From Kribbella steppae (GTDB lineage Bacteria; Actinomycetota; Actinomycetes; Propionibacteriales; Kribbellaceae): a stretch of 64,000 bases of DNA. Both the position numbers and the translations under genes were made by a program. Positions 43,244 to 51,798 of this stretch are shown piece after piece; the stretch's first letter is position 1, and every line of letters begins with the position of its first letter. Under the pieces are notes generated by a model, which saw only the letters and a list, made by a program, of their open reading frames with translations, did no database searches and had not been told where the DNA came from. The stretch spans positions 248,001 to 312,000 of the forward strand of contig NZ_SLWN01000002.1 of assembly GCF_004342025.1 (NCBI RefSeq), written 5' to 3'.

Positions 43244-43788
43244 GAACCCTGCCCTGCGATCTTGGTGGAACCGAACGTCTCGGCCGGACCGAGCTTCCTG
43301 GTAACGGCGAGCGTCCCCGCTGACTCCAACGCTCCAGCGCCCCAAACCGTCCCGCCGTCACCGAAACCGGCCCTCCCCGCACCACTCACCACACCGGTAC
43401 GCCCGGCATTTCTCGCCGTACCGGTCCCGGCATCGGTCGCCGTACCAGTGGAACGGGGCTTGGCGGCGGAGTTCGGGTTACGGATGGAGCCCTGGGGGTC
43501 GGGTGAGGTGGGGTTCGTGGCCGACTCGGATCTGCCGGCGGACTCGCCGGTGCTGGGATTGTCGGCTGCTGAGTTCTTGGGGGTACGGCGGCGGAGACTA
43601 CGGCGTCGTTCCGGGGTTGCCCGTGGTCCCGGCGCGGCGAGTGCCTCGTTGAACCGGCGGAAGTCCTCGACCGATGCGAAGGCACCACCGGACCGGCGCG
43701 GACCACGGCTCCGCCCGCGCCACGCCGCCCAGCACATCGCCAGCAGCGTCGCGACCAGCGGGAACGCCAGCCACGCCAAAACCTTCAT
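43240..43788 (-). CDS. small membrane-anchored hypothetical protein
   Basis: A 182-residue protein. One N-terminal helix (VLAWLAFPLVATLLAMCWAAW) is followed by a charged stretch and a long low-complexity region rich in Ser, Thr, Gly and Ala (from about residue 65 to the end). The conserved-looking part is SVEDFRRFNEALAA. No domain is recognised. It lies upstream of the PDZ/Lon protease with a 4-bp overlap, suggesting a shared role at the membrane. Confidence 0.65.
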   Translation of the reverse strand: MKVLAWLAFPLVATLLAMCWAAWRGRSRGPRRSGGAFASVEDFRRFNEALAAPGPRATPERRRSLRRRTPKNSAADNPSTGESAGRSESATNPTSPDPQGSIRNPNSAAKPRSTGTATDAGTGTARNAGRTGVVSGAGRAGFGDGGTVWGAGALESAGTLAVTRKLGPAETFGSTKIAGQGS

Positions 43789-43818
43789 CCGGCCACCTTC
43801 ATGCGCCCAGAGTACGTG

Positions 43819-44244
43819 TCAGTGAGCGCCGACCCACTCGCTAGGACCGTCGGTGAAGTGCTGGTGTTTCCAAATCGGAACCTCGGCCTTGAGATCGTCG
43901 ATCAGCCTCCGGCAGGCGGCGAACGCGACATCGCGGTGCGACGCGGCCACGGCCACGATCACGGCGGCGTCGCCGATCTTGAGGTCCCCGGTGCGGTGTA
44001 CGGCGGCCAGCGCGGTCACAGCGGGGTCGTCACAGACACGCAGCGCAACCTTCCGCAGGTGCTCCAGCGCATCCGGGTGAGCCTCGTAGCTCAGCCGATC
44101 GACCGGCTTCTCGTGGTCGTGGTTGCGCACAGTACCGATGAAGACAGCGGTCCCACCGGCGCTCGCGTCGGCAACAGCGGCCAGCACCTCGTCACTGGAC
44201 AGCACACCCTCACGGATGTCCAGCAGCCTGATCGCGTCGCTCAT
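43819..44244 (-). CDS. moaE: molybdopterin synthase catalytic subunit
   Basis: A 141-residue enzyme that transfers sulfur from MoaD to form molybdopterin. Family motifs are GGTAVFIGTVRNHD, LSYEAHPDALEHL, HRTGDLKIGDAAVIVAVAASHRDVAFAACR and the active-site Lys126 in VPIWKHQHF. The start codon is at 44244. No other moa genes are visible here. It lies 30 bp upstream of the membrane-protein gene and faces the same way. Confidence 0.93.
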   Translation of the reverse strand: MSDAIRLLDIREGVLSSDEVLAAVADASAGGTAVFIGTVRNHDHEKPVDRLSYEAHPDALEHLRKVALRVCDDPAVTALAAVHRTGDLKIGDAAVIVAVAASHRDVAFAACRRLIDDLKAEVPIWKHQHFTDGPSEWVGAH

Positions 44245-44721
44245 CGTCCCTCACTCCCGCCGGGAATCCACCCCACACACCTACCACGAACCAACCCTCA
44301 CCCCCTCAATTCTCCCTCACCAGCCCTCACCACCCCCTCCCACCCCGTCCTCCCAACGCTCCGCCGTCACAGCTCCTCTGCCCGCAACTGCCAGCGCCGC
44401 CCAGCTCTTCACCTGCTGCTCCCGCCACCGCCTCACCCCGCAGAACCCGTCCGTCGCTCCCGGCTCCGGCGTACCCAGCACAATCCCCTGACCTGTTGCT
44501 CCCGCACGCCCTACCGCTTCACAACTCCCACCCGCCAGGCCCCGCAGCTCCTCGCCCGCGACTCCAGGGTTGGCGGGCTGTGGTGATGGGGTTGTCGGGG
44601 GAAAGTCAGGGGTCTGCCAGGGGCGAAGTGGAGGGGTAATGCGTTCGCCGGGGGAGGAACTGGAGGGTGGAACCAGTACGTTGGAGTTGTACGCCCCACC
44701 CGCACAGGAAGGCCCACTCCG
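44245..44721. other. gene-free divergent region with a sharp strand-composition switch
   Basis: I see no supported gene. Bases 44245 to about 44565 are extremely C-rich with few G on the + strand; from about 44566 to 44690 the + strand turns G-rich. The switch lies between the divergent moaE and metalloprotease genes and must contain both promoters. CACAGGAAGG before 44722 is the ribosome site of the latter. Confidence 0.5.
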
Positions 44722-46023
44722 ATGAGCGACGAACCGGACAACCCGTTCAAGGGAACTCCGTTCGAGGCCATGTTCCAGCAGTTCTCCGGTGCGGCCGGCG
44801 CGGGCGGCGCTCCCGACCTGAACGCGATCTTCGCCCAGGTCCAGCAGCTGCTCAGCGGTTCCGGCGACGGTAAGCCGGTGAACTGGGATCTGGCCAAGGA
44901 CATCGCCCGCAAGACCGTCTCCGCGGGCGGGGACCGGTCCATCACGCCGACCGACTCGGACCGGGTGGCGGACGCGGTCCGGCTGGCCGAGCACTGGTTG
45001 GACGAGGCAACCACGCTGCCGGAGGCTTCCACCTCGTCCGCGGCCTGGAGCCGTGCGGAGTGGGTGGAGAACACGCTGCCGGTCTGGCAGACGATCGTAG
45101 ACCCGGTCGCCGAGCACGTCGCTGGCGCGATGGGCAACGCGCTGCCGGCCGAGGCTCAGCAGTTGGCGGGGCCGATGGCGGGCATGCTGCGGCAGCTGGG
45201 TGGTTCCATCTTCGGTGCACAGGTCGGTCAAGGGCTGGGTGAGCTGGCCGGCGAGGTCGTGAGCTCGTCCGACATCGGACTGCCGCTCGGACCGACCGGG
45301 CAGGCGGTGCTACTTCCGGACAATGTCGCGAAGTTCGCCGAAGGGCTGGGGCTGGCCGACGAAGACGTGCGGCTGTATCTCGCGCTGCGCGAAGTCGCTC
45401 ACCAGCGGCTGTACGCCGGGGTCCCATGGCTCCGGCAGCACGTGCTCGCCGCAGTGGCGGACTATGCCGCGGGCATCGAGGTCGACACCGGCAAGATCGA
45501 GGAGGCGATGGCGGGCATCGATCCGCAGAACCCGGAGGCCATGCAGGAGGCGCTCGCGGGCGGACTCTTCGAGCCGGAGGACTCCGAGCAGCAGAAGGCG
45601 GCTCTGGTCCGGCTGGAGACCGCGCTCGCGTTGGTCGAGGGATGGGTGGACGACGTCGTACGGCAGGCGACGAAGGACCGGATGCCGGCGGCGGTTCAGC
45701 TGGCGGAGACGGTACGACGGCGTCGGGCCGCGGGTGGTCCGGCGGAGCAGACGTTCGCCACGCTGGTCGGGCTGCAGCTCCGGCCGCGGCGACTGCGTGA
45801 CGCTGCCAATCTGTGGGCCGCCGTACGTGACGCACGTGGTGTGGATGGCCGCGACGAACTCTGGTCGCACCCGGATCTCCTGCCGAGCACGTCCGACCTG
45901 GACGACCCCATCGGCTTCGCCCAGCACGCCGGCGAACTGGCCGACATCGACATCACCGACTTCCTGCCCGACGAAGGCACCCAGGAAGGCGACCAGGGCA
46001 ACAACCCGGACACCCCCAAGTAG
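44722..46023 (+). CDS. zinc-dependent metalloprotease, Zincin_2 / DUF2342 family
   Basis: A 433-residue actinobacterial protein. The putative zinc segment is LALREVAHQRLYAGVPWLRQHV (REVAH at residues 223-227), where the first His of a standard HExxH is replaced by Arg, as I recall for this family. The conserved GSIFGAQVGQGLGELAGEVVSSSDIGLPL and LEGWVDDVVRQATKDRMP segments also match. No signal peptide is present. The N-terminal DNPFKGTPFEAMFQQFSGAAGAGG is flexible. The biochemical function is not established. Confidence 0.85.
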   Translation: MSDEPDNPFKGTPFEAMFQQFSGAAGAGGAPDLNAIFAQVQQLLSGSGDGKPVNWDLAKDIARKTVSAGGDRSITPTDSDRVADAVRLAEHWLDEATTLPEASTSSAAWSRAEWVENTLPVWQTIVDPVAEHVAGAMGNALPAEAQQLAGPMAGMLRQLGGSIFGAQVGQGLGELAGEVVSSSDIGLPLGPTGQAVLLPDNVAKFAEGLGLADEDVRLYLALREVAHQRLYAGVPWLRQHVLAAVADYAAGIEVDTGKIEEAMAGIDPQNPEAMQEALAGGLFEPEDSEQQKAALVRLETALALVEGWVDDVVRQATKDRMPAAVQLAETVRRRRAAGGPAEQTFATLVGLQLRPRRLRDAANLWAAVRDARGVDGRDELWSHPDLLPSTSDLDDPIGFAQHAGELADIDITDFLPDEGTQEGDQGNNPDTPK

Positions 46024-46074
46024 TCGTCGCCGCACACCCGTACGGCGCTCCAACCTGCGTCTTGCCGCGGAACG

Positions 46075-46207
46075 CCGTACGGTCCCGGACGCACTCCTGC
46101 GCACGAACGTCGTACGGTCCCGGACGCACTCCTGAGCACGGACGTCGGACGGTGCCGGACGCACTCCTGAGCACGGACGTCGTACGGCGCCGGACGGTCT
46201 CTTGAGG
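46075..46207. repeat. 35-bp tandem repeat
   Basis: Three full 35-bp units (46075-46109, 46110-46144, 46145-46179) and a partial fourth to 46207 have the pattern CGTACGGTCCCGGACGCACT followed by CCTGAGCACGGACG, with 1-5 differences between units. The array fills the gap between the metalloprotease and the NUDIX gene. Its length is not a multiple of three, and no protein reads through it. Confidence 0.85.
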
Positions 46208-46227
46208 TGGTGGGAGAGACTGGCGGG

Positions 46228-46794
46228 ATGCTTCTTGGGGATGCGGTAGGCACGTTGGAAGGCTGGACTGCGCCTGATGGGGCGCAGGGGGAGTTGCGGG
46301 CGCACTATCTGCGGCATCTGGCTGAGCGGCCGGATGGGATGTGGCGCAGTTGCCGGCCGGAGCATGTGACGTCCAGCGCTCTGGTGGTGGATGCGCCCGG
46401 GAACCAGGTGCTGTTGACGCTGCACAAGGTTGTCGGGCAGTGGCTGCAGCTCGGCGGGCACTGCGAGGCCGGTGACACGACGCTGGCCGATGCGGCTCTG
46501 CGGGAAGCTACGGAGGAGTCCGGGCTGACTGGGCTGTCGATCGATCCCAGTCCGTTGCAGCTCTCGCGGCATCAACTGTTGGCCGGTGGGTGTGCTGGTG
46601 CGTTCCATCTGGATGTTCAGTTCCTGGTCACTGCCACGGAGACGACTGACTTCGTCGTCAGCGAGGAGTCGCACGATCTCGCATGGTTCGCAATCGACGC
46701 ACTTCCGGAAGGCGTGGACCACACGGTCGAGGATCTGGTGAGCAGGGCCCGCCAGCGCCTTGCGCTCGTCCCGGGTAGAGACACCCGAGGGTGA
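46228..46794 (+). CDS. NUDIX hydrolase
   Basis: A 188-residue pyrophosphohydrolase. The NUDIX box is GGHCEAGDTTLADAALREATEESGL (residues 77-100), matching GX5EX7REUXEEXGU. Flanking VLLTLHKVVGQWLQLG is also typical. The substrate, a nucleoside diphosphate derivative, cannot be told. I chose the ATG at 46228; a GTG at 46207 would lie at the end of the 35-bp repeats. It precedes a di-iron protein gene. Confidence 0.88.
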   Translation: MLLGDAVGTLEGWTAPDGAQGELRAHYLRHLAERPDGMWRSCRPEHVTSSALVVDAPGNQVLLTLHKVVGQWLQLGGHCEAGDTTLADAALREATEESGLTGLSIDPSPLQLSRHQLLAGGCAGAFHLDVQFLVTATETTDFVVSEESHDLAWFAIDALPEGVDHTVEDLVSRARQRLALVPGRDTRG

Positions 46795-46852
46795 TCGACG
46801 GCTAGCAACTGATCGCGGCCATCCGGTCGCCTTTGTGTGCCGAAGGATCTCC

Positions 46853-47650
46853 GTGAGCTTCGACATCGATCACTACGCCCAGACTTCGACCCGCATCCGC
46901 TGGGACGACCTCGACATGTCCTCGTTCGAGACCCGGCCGCTGTCCGACGACGCGCTCCGCTGCCTCAGCTACATGAGCGACGTGGAGACCCACACGGTCT
47001 GTTACCTGCGCGACCTGCTTGTCACGCCCTCGCACGCCGATCCTGAGGTCACCGTGTTCCTGACGATGTGGAACCTCGAGGAGTACTGGCACGGTGAGGT
47101 GCTGGACGAGGTACTCGAGCGGCACAGCATTCCGACCGGGCCCGAGCACACCCGCGCGGTGCGTTCCCGGCTCGGCTGGCGCGACCGGCTGGCGCCGATC
47201 CGGCAGTCGCTGCTGGCGAACATCATCGGCGAGGACTTCATCGCCACGCACATGGCGTGGGGCGCGATCAACGAGTGGTGCGCGCATTCGGCGTACACGC
47301 GGCTGATCCAGGCCGAGAGCAATCCAGTACTCACGGAGATCCTGAAGCGGATCGCCAAGCAGGAGACGCGGCACGTCGCGTTCTACAACAGCCAGGCGCG
47401 GGACCGGATGCTGCGCAGCAAGAAGGCGCAGAAGATCGCCCGGTTCGCGCTGTCGAAGGCGTGGGGCATCGTCGGCTCGACGATCATGCCGCCGGACGAG
47501 GTGAAGCACATGCTCACCTATTTGTACGGCGGCGAGCAGGGCCTGGCCGAAGCCCGCAGAATCGATGCCAAGATCGATGCGCTCCCCGGCCAGCAAGGCC
47601 TCCACCTCGTCGAGAAAGAACTCGTCAAGTACGGCGTCATCCCCGCCTGA
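46853..47650 (+). CDS. ferritin-like di-iron protein (acyl-ACP desaturase-like fold)
   Basis: A 265-residue helical protein. Two ExxH motifs, EYWH at 77-80 and ETRH at 171-174, together with Glu45 and Glu125-127 region residues, fit a di-iron four-helix bundle of the fatty acid desaturase/ferritin superfamily. SYMSDVETHTVCYLRDLL and LKRIAKQETRHVAFYNSQARD are the core helices. The GTG at 46853 follows GAAGGA. There is no membrane segment. The reaction is unknown; desaturation or oxygenation of an acyl substrate is plausible. Confidence 0.75.
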   Translation: MSFDIDHYAQTSTRIRWDDLDMSSFETRPLSDDALRCLSYMSDVETHTVCYLRDLLVTPSHADPEVTVFLTMWNLEEYWHGEVLDEVLERHSIPTGPEHTRAVRSRLGWRDRLAPIRQSLLANIIGEDFIATHMAWGAINEWCAHSAYTRLIQAESNPVLTEILKRIAKQETRHVAFYNSQARDRMLRSKKAQKIARFALSKAWGIVGSTIMPPDEVKHMLTYLYGGEQGLAEARRIDAKIDALPGQQGLHLVEKELVKYGVIPA

Positions 47651-47818
47651 ACGCCGTCACGCGCGCCACGCTCCAGCCGACCGAGACCACTCGACGGAGT
47701 GTCTCTGGAGCACCATGCGAGATGGCCTCCGCGGTGAGGAGTTGAGGCAGGTGGCTGCGGGCCGGCCGGCTAGACCGACCCGCACGCCACCAAACGGGCC
47801 TCCTTGGAGCCCCTTCTC

Positions 47819-48385
47819 ACTGCAATCCCCGCTAGTTGCCTCGCACTGCAATCCCCCGTGAATCCCCCGCCGTGCTGCTGCGATCCCCCCGTGGTTCCCC
47901 GCTGTACTGCGATCCCCCGTGATTCCCCGTGCTGCTGTCCCGCTGCTCCCCTCGCACCGCGATCCGGTGGAACCCTCGTCGCCCTGTGCCCCCCGGAGAG
48001 CCCCCGCAGTACTGCAATCCCCGTGATTCCCCGTGCTGCTGTCCCGCTACTTCCCCGTTGTCCTGCAATCCCCGTGCTGCTTCCCCGTTGCACTGCGATC
48101 CCGGTGAATCCCCGTTGTGCTGCTCCCCGGTGAATCCCCCCGTTGCACTGCGATCCCCGTTGCACTGCGATCCCCGTTGTACTGCGATTCCGGCGGTTCC
48201 CCGTTGTACGACTGTCCTCGTGTACCCGTGCTGTCCCTCGTCGCACTGCCGTCCCCCGTCGACGGCAGCGGGTTGTTGCAATCCCCGTGTGCCCTCCGGC
48301 TGTCCCCGTGAATCCCTCACTCACTGCTTATTACTGTCACCGCTGCCCCGTGATCCCCGCGTCCCCGCTGGTGTCGGGTACCGCC
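47819..48385. repeat. irregular C-rich repeat array
   Basis: About 570 bp of degenerate units built on CACTGCGATCCCCGTTG (17 bp) and spacers such as TTCCCCGTG. About 12 units are anchored by (A/C)CTGC(A/G)ATCCC, for example at 47848, 48001-48020, 48089, 48145 and 48162. Unit length varies from 17 to about 55 bp. The + strand is strongly C-rich, and the minus strand carries many runs of three to six G. Several reading frames are open on both strands because stop codons are rare, but no ribosome site or conserved domain supports a protein. Confidence 0.85.
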
Positions 48386-48482
48386 CCTGAACGGCATCGA
48401 CCCCAGTACGGAGACGGCGTGAACCTCCCCCAGAAGTTCCCCGCTGCCTGATTGAACGAGCGACTGGGAAGAAGGTGACGGC

Positions 48483-49121
48483 TCAGGAGTGACGAAGTAT
48501 GGATCTGGTCGCGTCCCAGCCTTCGAGCCCGGGATCCAGTCGCGCTATGTCAGCGGCCGATCGCAGACGGTGCCAACCAGGGCCGACGGCAACGGCATGC
48601 CGGCGGGGCTTGAGCGATTCGAGCTCGGACAAAAGAGTGTCAAAGGTCGGGCCCGCAGCAACAACCCACTCGGCCGTGGGGATGTTGACGCCGATCGCCG
48701 CGAAAGTGCCGTCCTCGGCCGGGGTCACCGCGACGTCCGCGCTGCTGAGTGCACGGAAGAGCTTGCCGATCAGAAGTCCCGGCAGGTCGGGTACGTCGTG
48801 GCTGACGGCCACCACCGCTGCCGCCGGCCCAGCCAGAGCCACCGCGTCCAGCACCGGCCTTGCGGCGTCGACGGCGTACACAGGTGTCCCGGGCCAGGTG
48901 AGAGCGCCCACCTCGGCCACAGCCGCGTCGTCCCCACCTGCAACGGCCACGGCCACGTCGACTCGGTCCAGCGCGGCCAGTACTTCGTAGGTGTCCTCAG
49001 CGAGCGCCAGACGCCAGGCGTCGGATGAGCGACCCGGCGGTGCCCAGGTTCCGGCAGACGGCACGACCAGTACGACGACCCGCCGATCCTCAGCGCTGGA
49101 AGAACCCACCTCGGAGCTCAC
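48483..49121 (-). CDS. nucleotidyltransferase-like protein (CofC/DUF2064-like fold)
   Basis: A 212-residue protein with an alpha/beta pattern resembling nucleotidyl/glycosyltransferase A folds: [17 protein letters not shown] at the start, [25 protein letters not shown], then [44 protein letters not shown]. The VSHDVPDLP resembles the metal/nucleotide strand of DUF2064 and CofC proteins. There is no signal peptide. The last 4 bp of the HxlR gene overlap its start. The call is based on pattern only. Confidence 0.55.
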   Translation of the reverse strand: MSSEVGSSSAEDRRVVVLVVPSAGTWAPPGRSSDAWRLALAEDTYEVLAALDRVDVAVAVAGGDDAAVAEVGALTWPGTPVYAVDAARPVLDAVALAGPAAAVVAVSHDVPDLPGLLIGKLFRALSSADVAVTPAEDGTFAAIGVNIPTAEWVVAAGPTFDTLLSELESLKPRRHAVAVGPGWHRLRSAADIARLDPGLEGWDATRSILRHS

Positions 49122-49522
49122 CGGGAGGAATCCGAGTCGTAGTCGTCGCGGGCGGCGGAGACCTCGTCCATGTGGGTCTCGGCCCAGGATTTGATGGACG
49201 CGATCAGTGGCATCAGGCTCAATCCGAGCGGGGTCAGTTCGTAGTCCACCCGGACCGGTACCGACGGGGTGACGTGGCGGGTCAGCAGCCCGTCGCGCTC
49301 AAGCGTCCGCAGCGTCTGCGTCAGCATCTTCTGGCTCACTCCGTCGATCCGGCGGGCAAGATCCGAGTAGCGCTGCGGACCGTCGGCAAGGGCGGGCAGT
49401 ACCAGCGTCACCCACTTGTCGCTGATCCGGTCGACCAGCTGCCGGGCCGGACAGGTCGACAGATAGGCGTCGTACGTCGGGGCGGGGTTCTGCCCCAGCT
49501 GAGCTGCATCACGGGTCGGCAC
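49118..49522 (-). CDS. HxlR-family transcriptional regulator
   Basis: A 134-residue winged-helix regulator: [59 protein letters not shown] followed by [13 protein letters not shown]. All HxlR hallmarks are present. It overlaps the nucleotidyltransferase-like gene by 4 bp, so the two are coupled. The effector is unknown; HxlR proteins often respond to electrophiles or thiol chemistry. Confidence 0.93.
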   Translation of the reverse strand: MPTRDAAQLGQNPAPTYDAYLSTCPARQLVDRISDKWVTLVLPALADGPQRYSDLARRIDGVSQKMLTQTLRTLERDGLLTRHVTPSVPVRVDYELTPLGLSLMPLIASIKSWAETHMDEVSAARDDYDSDSSR

Positions 49523-49581
49523 GCTGTCTCTCCCAGAGCGGGGAACTTCCCCGCAGAGACTAGCTCTCCAGCAGGCGAACC

Positions 49582-49665
49582 TCAGCTTTTCGGCGCGATG
49601 AGACCGCGTTGGAGTGCCGTCATGATCGCTTGAGCCCGGTTCGACACCTCGAGCCGGCGCTTGTG
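49582..49665 (-). pseudogene. C-terminal fragment of a second LuxR-type regulator
   Basis: Just beyond the stop of the response regulator, the minus strand still encodes [19 protein letters not shown] and then [12 protein letters not shown]. This matches the end of a NarL/LuxR helix-turn-helix, and the last 17 residues are closely similar to the neighbouring intact copy. No start is present. It looks like the leftover of a paralogous gene after recombination between the two tails. Confidence 0.72.
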
Positions 49666-49667
49666 CG

Positions 49668-50345
49668 CTAGGCCATGACGCTGAGCTCCGGCTTGATCAG
49701 GCCCAGTCGCATCGCGGTCATGATCGCGCTGGCCCGGTTGGCGGCGCCCAGCTTCTCGTACACCCGGGAGACGTAGGTCTTGGCCGTCGAGAGGCTGACG
49801 AACATGGTGCCCGCGATGGCCGGGACGGACAGTCCGGTGGCCAGCAGGGACAGCACCTCGAACTCGCGCGGGCTGAGCAGCATGCCCCCGGCGGGAAATC
49901 CGACCGGCTCCGCAGCGACCTGGGCGCGGCGCGCCAGTGCGTGCGCGAGACCAGTCGCGGTGAAGGAGGCTGCCGCCACCGCGGCATGACGGATCGCGCC
50001 GAGTACTTCGGTGTTCGGGGCGGTCTTGTGGACGAAGGCGGAGACGCCGGTCTCGAGAGCCCGGAACAGTACGTCGTCCTCGGCCTGGGCCGTGAGTACG
50101 ACGATGCCGAGCTCGGCGTGGCGATCGCGGAGCTCCCGGGCCAACTGGAGTCCGTCGGCGTCCGGAAGCGCGACGTCCAGCACCACGACGTCGGGACGGC
50201 TGGACGCGACGAGGGCCGGTGCCTCGGACGCCAGCCCGCACTCACCGACGACGGTGATGCCGGTGTCGGCGCTGACCAGCCGGAACAGTCCGTACCTGGT
50301 CAGGGTGTGACCGTCGATGACAACGACGGTGATCGGGCTTTGCAT
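49668..50345 (-). CDS. NarL/LuxR-type response regulator near the pilus genes
   Basis: A 225-residue response regulator. The receiver has [14 protein letters not shown], the phospho-acceptor Asp57 in [14 protein letters not shown], Thr in VLTAQAEDD and Lys in FVHKTAPN. The output domain is [45 protein letters not shown]. No kinase is adjacent. It lies downstream of the prepilin peptidase in the same direction, separated by 156 bp, so a role in controlling pilus or competence genes is plausible. Confidence 0.92.
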   Translation of the reverse strand: MQSPITVVVIDGHTLTRYGLFRLVSADTGITVVGECGLASEAPALVASSRPDVVVLDVALPDADGLQLARELRDRHAELGIVVLTAQAEDDVLFRALETGVSAFVHKTAPNTEVLGAIRHAAVAAASFTATGLAHALARRAQVAAEPVGFPAGGMLLSPREFEVLSLLATGLSVPAIAGTMFVSLSTAKTYVSRVYEKLGAANRASAIMTAMRLGLIKPELSVMA

Positions 50346-50360
50346 GGGTTGGCCCCCGTG

Positions 50361-50502
50361 AATTCCGTAGTGCGTCTCCCCAGATGCCGCGTGACCGATG
50401 TCACCTGCCGTAACTGTGATCGCGACACGCCTACAGTGTGTTACGGAATTCGAATGGGTGCTTTATTTCGACTTACTGGAACGCGTGGTGACGAAATTCC
50501 GT
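50361..50502. repeat. three copies of an AATTCCGT motif upstream of the response regulator
   Basis: AATTCCGT at 50361-50368, its inverse ACGGAATT at 50443-50450 and AATTCCGT again at 50495-50502 lie in the 156-bp gap between the prepilin peptidase and the regulator. The second and third form a dyad with 44 nt between arms. The surrounding sequence is unusually AT-rich (CTTTATTTCGACTTACTGG), suggesting a promoter and regulator sites. Confidence 0.45.
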
Positions 50503-51227
50503 CAGGAACTGACGAGGACCGCGAGCAGTGCGCCGCCGAGCATGAAGGGCCCGAAGCTGATGGCGTGCTGGAGCGTGATCCGGCGGGCGATCAACAGCAC
50601 GAGACTGACCACCGCCATCAGCACGAAGCCCAGGGCCGCACCGGTGAGCAGTGTCGGCCAGCCCAGCCAGCCGAGCGCGATGCCCAGTCCGCCGGCGAGC
50701 TTGACGTCGCCGCCGCCGAGCTGCCCACGGCTCGCGATCGCCAGGACCAGGTAACCGCCACCGAGCGCCACTCCGCCCAGCAGGGCGCGGAGGAAGTTCT
50801 CCGGGTGACCGTTCACCACCGTGGCGAGCCCGAACAGAGCGATCAGCCCCGGGTACAGCAGCAGTGTCAGTCGATCAGGCAACCGTTGGACGGCGATGTC
50901 GATCGCCGCGAGGGCCACGCCCAGCGCACCGACGAAGGCGAACGCCGCCGCGTCCGCGTGGCCGGCGAACCGCCACAGCAGCAGGGCGAGCACCGCCGCG
51001 GTGACGAGCTCGAGCAGGAGCGGCACCCCGAACCAGCCACGACAGTGCGTGCACCGGATCCGGAGGTGTGCACGGCCACTGATCGGCGTCACGCACCGCG
51101 CGCAGTCGGTCCGCTCGGGCTCGCCGGAGGCCACCGACAGCCGGAACACCGTGCCGCGAAGCGCCATCCCTGCGCCGAAACCGATCGCACCCCCGGCCAC
51201 TGCCCATGCGATGTCCATGCCGGCCAA
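50502..51227 (-). CDS. prepilin peptidase (A24 family)
   Basis: A 241-residue membrane aspartic protease that cuts prepilin leaders. The two catalytic Asp are Asp110 in AAIDIAVQRLPD and Asp174 in GGGDVKLAGG. A zinc-type pair CARC and CTHC (Cys42, 45, 59, 62) lies in the first cytosolic loop, as in larger PilD enzymes that can also methylate. About seven membrane helices are present. It is divergent from the Flp pilin genes it should process. Confidence 0.93.
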   Translation of the reverse strand: MAGMDIAWAVAGGAIGFGAGMALRGTVFRLSVASGEPERTDCARCVTPISGRAHLRIRCTHCRGWFGVPLLLELVTAAVLALLLWRFAGHADAAAFAFVGALGVALAAIDIAVQRLPDRLTLLLYPGLIALFGLATVVNGHPENFLRALLGGVALGGGYLVLAIASRGQLGGGDVKLAGGLGIALGWLGWPTLLTGAALGFVLMAVVSLVLLIARRITLQHAISFGPFMLGGALLAVLVSS

Positions 51228-51512
51228 GCTAACCGCGCCCTGAGCGGCGGCGGAACCGCACTACCGCAGAACTGACCGACCGGCGGCGGACGCCGACTGT
51301 TCGGCCGACGGTGTCGGCCGGTCGACCGGCAGCCACGTCGCCTGGTGTCGGCCGATCGGTGTGCTGTCGGCCGGTCGTCCGCCGCGTTCCGGCCGGTTGA
51401 CCGATGCCAGGCCGGCGCGCCGATGCCGCACGGTTTCGGTACCGATCGGCAGGTCGCCGTTCGATCCATCCGGCGGGGTTCCACACCTCACCGACACCTT
51501 GAGGAGTTCGCA
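51228..51512. promoter_or_regulatory. divergent control region of the Flp pilus locus with direct repeats
   Basis: The 285-bp gap between the prepilin peptidase and the first Flp gene has no supported gene. TGTCGGCCG(G/A)TCG occurs three times in the same orientation, at 51312-51324, 51346-51358 and 51365-51377. Further partial copies (CCGACCGGCGGC) lie nearby. Regular repeats upstream of pilin genes suggest regulator binding sites. GAGGAG before 51513 is the pilin ribosome site. Confidence 0.5.
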
Positions 51513-51698
51513 ATGCTCAACAACCTGCTTGCCAACGTACAGAGCTTCATCAAGCAGACGCGTCGCGACGAGCGTGGCGCGACCATGGTCGAGTACGGCC
51601 TGCTGGTCGCCCTCATCGCCGTCGTCGTGGTTCCCGCCCTGGTGATCCTCGGCCCGGCCATCTTCAACCTGTTCAACGGCGTCGCCGGCAACCTCTGA
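51513..51698 (+). CDS. Flp/Fap-type pilin 1
   Basis: A 61-residue type IVb pilin. The leader ends ..TRRDERG and the mature protein starts ATMVEYGLLVALIAVVVVPA, with the Glu at position 5 needed for assembly. The rest is a hydrophobic helix followed by a short tail. The prepilin peptidase across the divergent promoter should remove the leader at Gly. It is one of two pilins here and is likely the major one, because it lies first with a good GAGGAG site. Confidence 0.93.
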   Translation: MLNNLLANVQSFIKQTRRDERGATMVEYGLLVALIAVVVVPALVILGPAIFNLFNGVAGNL

Positions 51699-51798
51699 TC
51701 GCTGAGAGCGGTCTGCCGATCCACTCAGTTCGATCGCGAGGGTGGTGCGGCCCGGCCGGATCGGCCGGGCCGCCACCGCTCCTGCCGAGGGGGTTCCG

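Noticed and set aside
38996..43825. A 1609-codon open frame on the + strand across the UPF0182-protease genes
   Set aside because: It is the antisense shadow of three well-supported leftward genes in GC-rich DNA, with Arg/Val/Asp-heavy composition and no start signal.
47819..48385. CRISPR array
   Set aside because: Unit lengths vary from 17 to about 55 bp with no constant repeat and spacer, and no cas genes are present.
47804..48390. Possible Cys/Pro-rich or Gly-rich repetitive proteins in the C-rich array
   Set aside because: Several frames on both strands are open simply because the repeat lacks stops; unit length is not a multiple of three and no ribosome site is seen.
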